Below are positions 60,879 to 64,000 of a stretch of DNA of 64,000 nucleotides, one piece after another. Made by a program: the position numbers and the translations under genes. Below the pieces are notes generated by a model that did no database searches, was not told the DNA's origin, and saw only the letters and a list, made by a program, of their open reading frames with translations. This stretch comes from Chitinophaga rupis (GTDB lineage Bacteria; Bacteroidota; Bacteroidia; Chitinophagales; Chitinophagaceae). How positions within the stretch are numbered: position 1 is the stretch's first letter; the number at the start of each line of letters is the position of its first letter. Where the stretch lies: NCBI RefSeq assembly GCF_900109685.1, contig NZ_FOBB01000002.1, forward strand, positions 1,453,654 to 1,517,653, given 5' to 3'.

Positions 60879-63398
60879 TTATCTGCGTCTGAACAGGGCG
60901 CCGCCCAATAATCCTCCGAAGCCGGCCCGCACCCCGATGCGTGTAGCATCTTTACTCTGGTAGCCGGCTATTACATCTACCCTTATCAGCTTAAAGATAT
61001 TCTCCAGCCCCGCAAATACTTCCACATAATTATTATCACTGTTAATGTAAAATGCGTTGGCACCTGCTACCAGGTTCCATTTTAAACGGTTCAGCAGGGG
61101 GATCTTGTTGGTGAGCAGGCCGTTGAAATGATGTTCCAGGTTTAGCGTGGTATAAAAAGAGGCTATGTTGCTGTACTTATAATAGGGCGCCAGCTGAAAG
61201 CTGTTGAGGTAGCGGATGTTGTAGAACGTTTGGTTACCATTAAAGTGCGTGTAATCCGGTATGCCTACCTCCTTACTGTTCAGGAAACCACCGGCCGCCA
61301 GGCGGTAACGCAGCTCGCCAAACAGCTTAAAGTTCATGTTGTCCGATACCTGGGCATTCCATTTATCGTAATCCACATCGCTGCCTGCCCAGCCATGAAT
61401 GCCTTTTGTATAGCCTACCTCAAACCGTGGGTATTTCGCGCCAATGGCTACTTTACGGTCGGGCAGCTCAATGTACCGCTGACCGGGCTGGAAGCTGAAG
61501 TTCAGGTTCATGATCAGCGCCTGGTGGCGTACAAAAGGCACATCTGCCAGCTCATAGGGATGATTGGGCAGGAAGGCTTTACTGCTGTTCTTAAATACTA
61601 CAAAGTCTGTGGTATTTTCCAGCGGAATACGATCCTCATACAAAAATCCTACATCTACAGCGGCATTACTTTCAAAGTTGCGGCGGAAAGAGAAGCTGCC
61701 GAACCAGTTCTCGTACAGCTTCATATAATTCTCTTTCAGCAATAAGGTATACACTTCGTTGGTAAGCGGGTCAATGGGCTCCTGTTTGTTGAACTGGGAT
61801 ACGCGTTTACCGCCGGCTGCCTTCCAGGTGTTACTGCCATAACGGTGGTTAAGGCGCGATTCCTGGTCCCAGGTAATTTCCGTATAGCCGTTCAGGTGGG
61901 TATTGCTGAAGCCATAGCGCAGGAAGGGTGCGATCTTTAATTCCTGGTCCTTTGGAAGGTCCAGGGTAAGACTGGGCTCTACGCTCAGCACCAGCCCTTC
62001 TACCGTGTTATATTCCAGCTGTGTAAGCAGTGGGCGCATGGCCAGCTGGTGGTAAGGCAAAGCGCTATCGCGGCGGAAATAATAGTTATGTTTTACACCG
62101 CCCCAGAAGAACTGCTGCAGCTTAACGGGCGGCTGGTGCTTACGCAGTGAATCCAGGTGATGGGCTGATACTGCGCTGTCGCGCCGTGCCTGTGCGGCGC
62201 TGTCCTTTTCATGAAAATCCTTTACTTCCTCCTTTTCCAGCGGCACGGGGCGAATGCTGTCCCAGTAAGCGATCTTCTTATCGTTAAAAGCGGTATCGTA
62301 TTTCATCAGCACATTGTTGAAATACTTAGGCGGAAAGTTGGGATGAATATCGTAGTTGGAGTATACGTTCACAAAGTTGCCGATCATATCAAACCCGAAC
62401 TGTTTCAGGGAAATGGTGATGAGCTGATCTTTCATGCGCCACACGGCGGAATCTACGGGTACATGCGTTTGGCGGATCTGCAGCGTATCCATCAGCTCCA
62501 GCTGGTAATCGCGGGTTAATAACAGGTTGGCGCTGTGAATGCGCCAGTTATCATCTGTAATAAAAATATACCCGGAAAACAACGGTTCAAATTTACGTTT
62601 AGGGATCACCTGGATCTTGTTCACCGTATAACCATCTTCGGTGAACACGCCTTCCAGGTGATATTTATAGTAGGCCAGCGCATTATCTGCAATGGGTGAA
62701 ATATACCCGCGGGGACTGAACTGTGTAATAACCGCAGATACGTTATTATCGTAGAAATTGATATAGGCCGGGAAGCTGAAACCAAAGCCCCCACCGCTTT
62801 GGCGGGAGGATAATACCTGCAGCTTCACCTTATCCGGCCGCTTAACCGATAGCTTCGTGAGCGATTCTGAAAGGAACACAATGCCCCTGCCGGTAGAGTC
62901 TACGCCAATGTCCTGCTTATCTACCTTTTGCCCTAAGAACCTTTCCGGTACATTACGCAGCTTAAACATTCCCTTGATATAGGTATTACAGGTGAACTCC
63001 TGTACTTGCTGCTGATAGAACGGTCTTTTTTTGATGGCCTGCCGGATAATGGCGTAGGCCGGATCTTCGCCGTTGCCTTTTACGATCACTTCGCGGATCT
63101 GCATGCTTACGGGCTGCAGCTGAAAATCCAGCTGCAGGGTACCTGCCAGCGTTACAGACTTCTCTGTTTTACGGTAACCTATATATTGACATACCACGGT
63201 ATAGGCGCCATCCGGCAGCTCCAGGTGGTATTGGCCATCAGCATTGGTAGTAGTTCCCTGGGTAGTACCCTTTATGAACAGGGTGGCAAAAGGCAGGGCC
63301 TCTCCCCTTTCATTGGTGATACGGCCACGGATAATGCCTGCCTGACAATAGCAGGTAACACATAACAATATGGCAAAGGCGAGTAATGAACGAATCAT
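60879..63398 (-). CDS. DUF5686 outer-membrane protein with carboxypeptidase-like regulatory domain
   Basis: 839 residues. Signal peptide MIRSLLAFAILLCVTCYCQA, Ig-like carboxypeptidase-regulatory domain (about 22-105: IIRGRITNERGEALPFATLF), then the long DUF5686 region (EDPAYAIIRQAIKKRPFYQQ; VQEFTCNTYIKGMFKLRNVP) that leads into a predicted barrel. It ends in GGLLGGALFRRR. Common in Bacteroidota, function not established; it may be a surface structural or transport protein. The gene for a small membrane protein lies 19 bp upstream on the same strand. Confidence 0.9.
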   Translation of the reverse strand: MIRSLLAFAILLCVTCYCQAGIIRGRITNERGEALPFATLFIKGTTQGTTTNADGQYHLELPDGAYTVVCQYIGYRKTEKSVTLAGTLQLDFQLQPVSMQIREVIVKGNGEDPAYAIIRQAIKKRPFYQQQVQEFTCNTYIKGMFKLRNVPERFLGQKVDKQDIGVDSTGRGIVFLSESLTKLSVKRPDKVKLQVLSSRQSGGGFGFSFPAYINFYDNNVSAVITQFSPRGYISPIADNALAYYKYHLEGVFTEDGYTVNKIQVIPKRKFEPLFSGYIFITDDNWRIHSANLLLTRDYQLELMDTLQIRQTHVPVDSAVWRMKDQLITISLKQFGFDMIGNFVNVYSNYDIHPNFPPKYFNNVLMKYDTAFNDKKIAYWDSIRPVPLEKEEVKDFHEKDSAAQARRDSAVSAHHLDSLRKHQPPVKLQQFFWGGVKHNYYFRRDSALPYHQLAMRPLLTQLEYNTVEGLVLSVEPSLTLDLPKDQELKIAPFLRYGFSNTHLNGYTEITWDQESRLNHRYGSNTWKAAGGKRVSQFNKQEPIDPLTNEVYTLLLKENYMKLYENWFGSFSFRRNFESNAAVDVGFLYEDRIPLENTTDFVVFKNSSKAFLPNHPYELADVPFVRHQALIMNLNFSFQPGQRYIELPDRKVAIGAKYPRFEVGYTKGIHGWAGSDVDYDKWNAQVSDNMNFKLFGELRYRLAAGGFLNSKEVGIPDYTHFNGNQTFYNIRYLNSFQLAPYYKYSNIASFYTTLNLEHHFNGLLTNKIPLLNRLKWNLVAGANAFYINSDNNYVEVFAGLENIFKLIRVDVIAGYQSKDATRIGVRAGFGGLLGGALFRRR

Positions 63399-63417
63399 TT
63401 AGACGAAATATGGTTAG

Positions 63418-63786
63418 TTATTTGGCTACAGCTACCGGCGGGCGCAAAGCTTTACGCAGCAGGCTGCCGGTTAAACCGCCCATACCGCCTACCAGGCCGC
63501 CGATGAAGGAGCTTACCACGCCTATTAGTATAGGGCTGCGCATTTGCAGGAAGATCAGGCTTACCCTGTTAGCCAGAATATGATCATTACGTACATCGCG
63601 GAAGAAAGCTAAGGCCAGCCATAAGAGGAATATGGAGATGAACCCATAAACAAACCCTTTGCCTGCAGACATAGGCATGATCAGGGCTACGAGGAAAGGG
63701 GCCAGTACTACGGACCACCAGTCCAGGAATAAACCGCCCGCATAGCTCAGGGCAACAATGAGGATTAGAGAGGCCAGGAATTTCAT
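63418..63786 (-). CDS. Hypothetical membrane protein
   Basis: 122 residues with about four hydrophobic segments (2-20, 26-42, 46-64, 85-110) and a Gly-rich last one (GVVSSFIGGLVGGMGGLTGS), ending in a basic tail. No family recognised. Probably co-transcribed with the DUF5686 gene, whose start lies 19 bp after this stop. The last 214 bp of the window (63787-64000) show no gene. Confidence 0.75.
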   Translation of the reverse strand: MKFLASLILIVALSYAGGLFLDWWSVVLAPFLVALIMPMSAGKGFVYGFISIFLLWLALAFFRDVRNDHILANRVSLIFLQMRSPILIGVVSSFIGGLVGGMGGLTGSLLRKALRPPVAVAK

Positions 63787-64000
63787 GACCGGAAATTATA
63801 GAAAATATTGTTATCTGAGAGGGGAATTGTTTTGAGCTGAAAGGATAAAGCAGAAAGCAAAAAGGGATTGGCCTTTGTTGCGGATCTAATTTTGGCTGGT
63901 TGCTGCGGTGCTTGGACCTTATGGTATCATTTTTTGCAGGCTCAATCCCGGCTTGCTTGTGTTGCATTTAACAGATTGCTCATTTTACGTTCTCATTTTT

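Overview
The window looks like chromosome from a Bacteroidota bacterium of the Chitinophaga type. The grounds are large secreted proteins ending in gliding-motility-associated (type IX secretion, type B) C-terminal domains, TonB-dependent and DUF5686 outer-membrane proteins with carboxypeptidase-like regulatory domains, and promoters of the Bacteroidota form TTTG-N19-TAnnTTTG. The genus is an inference. I see no insertion sequence, prophage or CRISPR array.

Layout. 1-2.8 kb: a cut-off EamA transporter and an FMN oxidoreductase, divergent from a MocR-type regulator whose inverted-repeat operator lies over its own -7 box. 2.8-3.4 kb: a tRNA-Arg(ACG) gene followed by three decayed tRNA-like copies in a 116-bp tandem array, two of them with an intact terminator hairpin. 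3.4-10.8 kb: housekeeping genes (rlmH, rhomboid, tilS, TPR protein, etfB-etfA, bifunctional nuclease, ispE, rplT, rpmI). 11.2-29.6 kb: two paralogous giant surface proteins; the first has about 4,573 residues with about 31 copies of an 86-residue repeat, the second has only two such repeats. 29.6-36.8 kb: serA, a serine hydrolase, a cation-diffusion transporter, an HtrA-like protease, a small beta-barrel, a HEAT protein and a desaturase closely resembling eukaryotic sphingolipid delta-4 desaturase. 36.9-39.6 kb: an AT-rich cluster of small unknown lipoproteins and membrane proteins. 39.9-42.6 kb: infC and thrS. 42.9-47.8 kb: a TonB-dependent receptor and an ABC-F ATPase. 48.1-56.3 kb: an OmpR-type two-component system followed by a TolC/adaptor/CzcA heavy-metal efflux system. 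56.8-58.6 kb: a LytS/LytTR two-component pair. 58.7-63.8 kb: trhO, small membrane proteins and a DUF5686 outer-membrane protein.

The classical thrS-infC-rpmI-rplT cluster is split here. Order and strand are kept, but about 29 kb containing the giant genes lies between infC and rpmI.

The most unusual structure is intergenic. At least five unrelated families of short words (AATTCGTAATT, GGACCATGG, AGCTAAAAGC, TAAAATCGTAC, GATGTAGGAAGCAGG) fill many of the gaps between genes, always with the same architecture. One arm starts at or just after the upstream gene's stop codon, an inverted arm of the same family ends at or just before the next gene's start codon, and the orientation follows transcription. 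They occur inside operons as well as between them. Some supply stop codons, a start region and at least one promoter -33 box. I could not compare this with databases.
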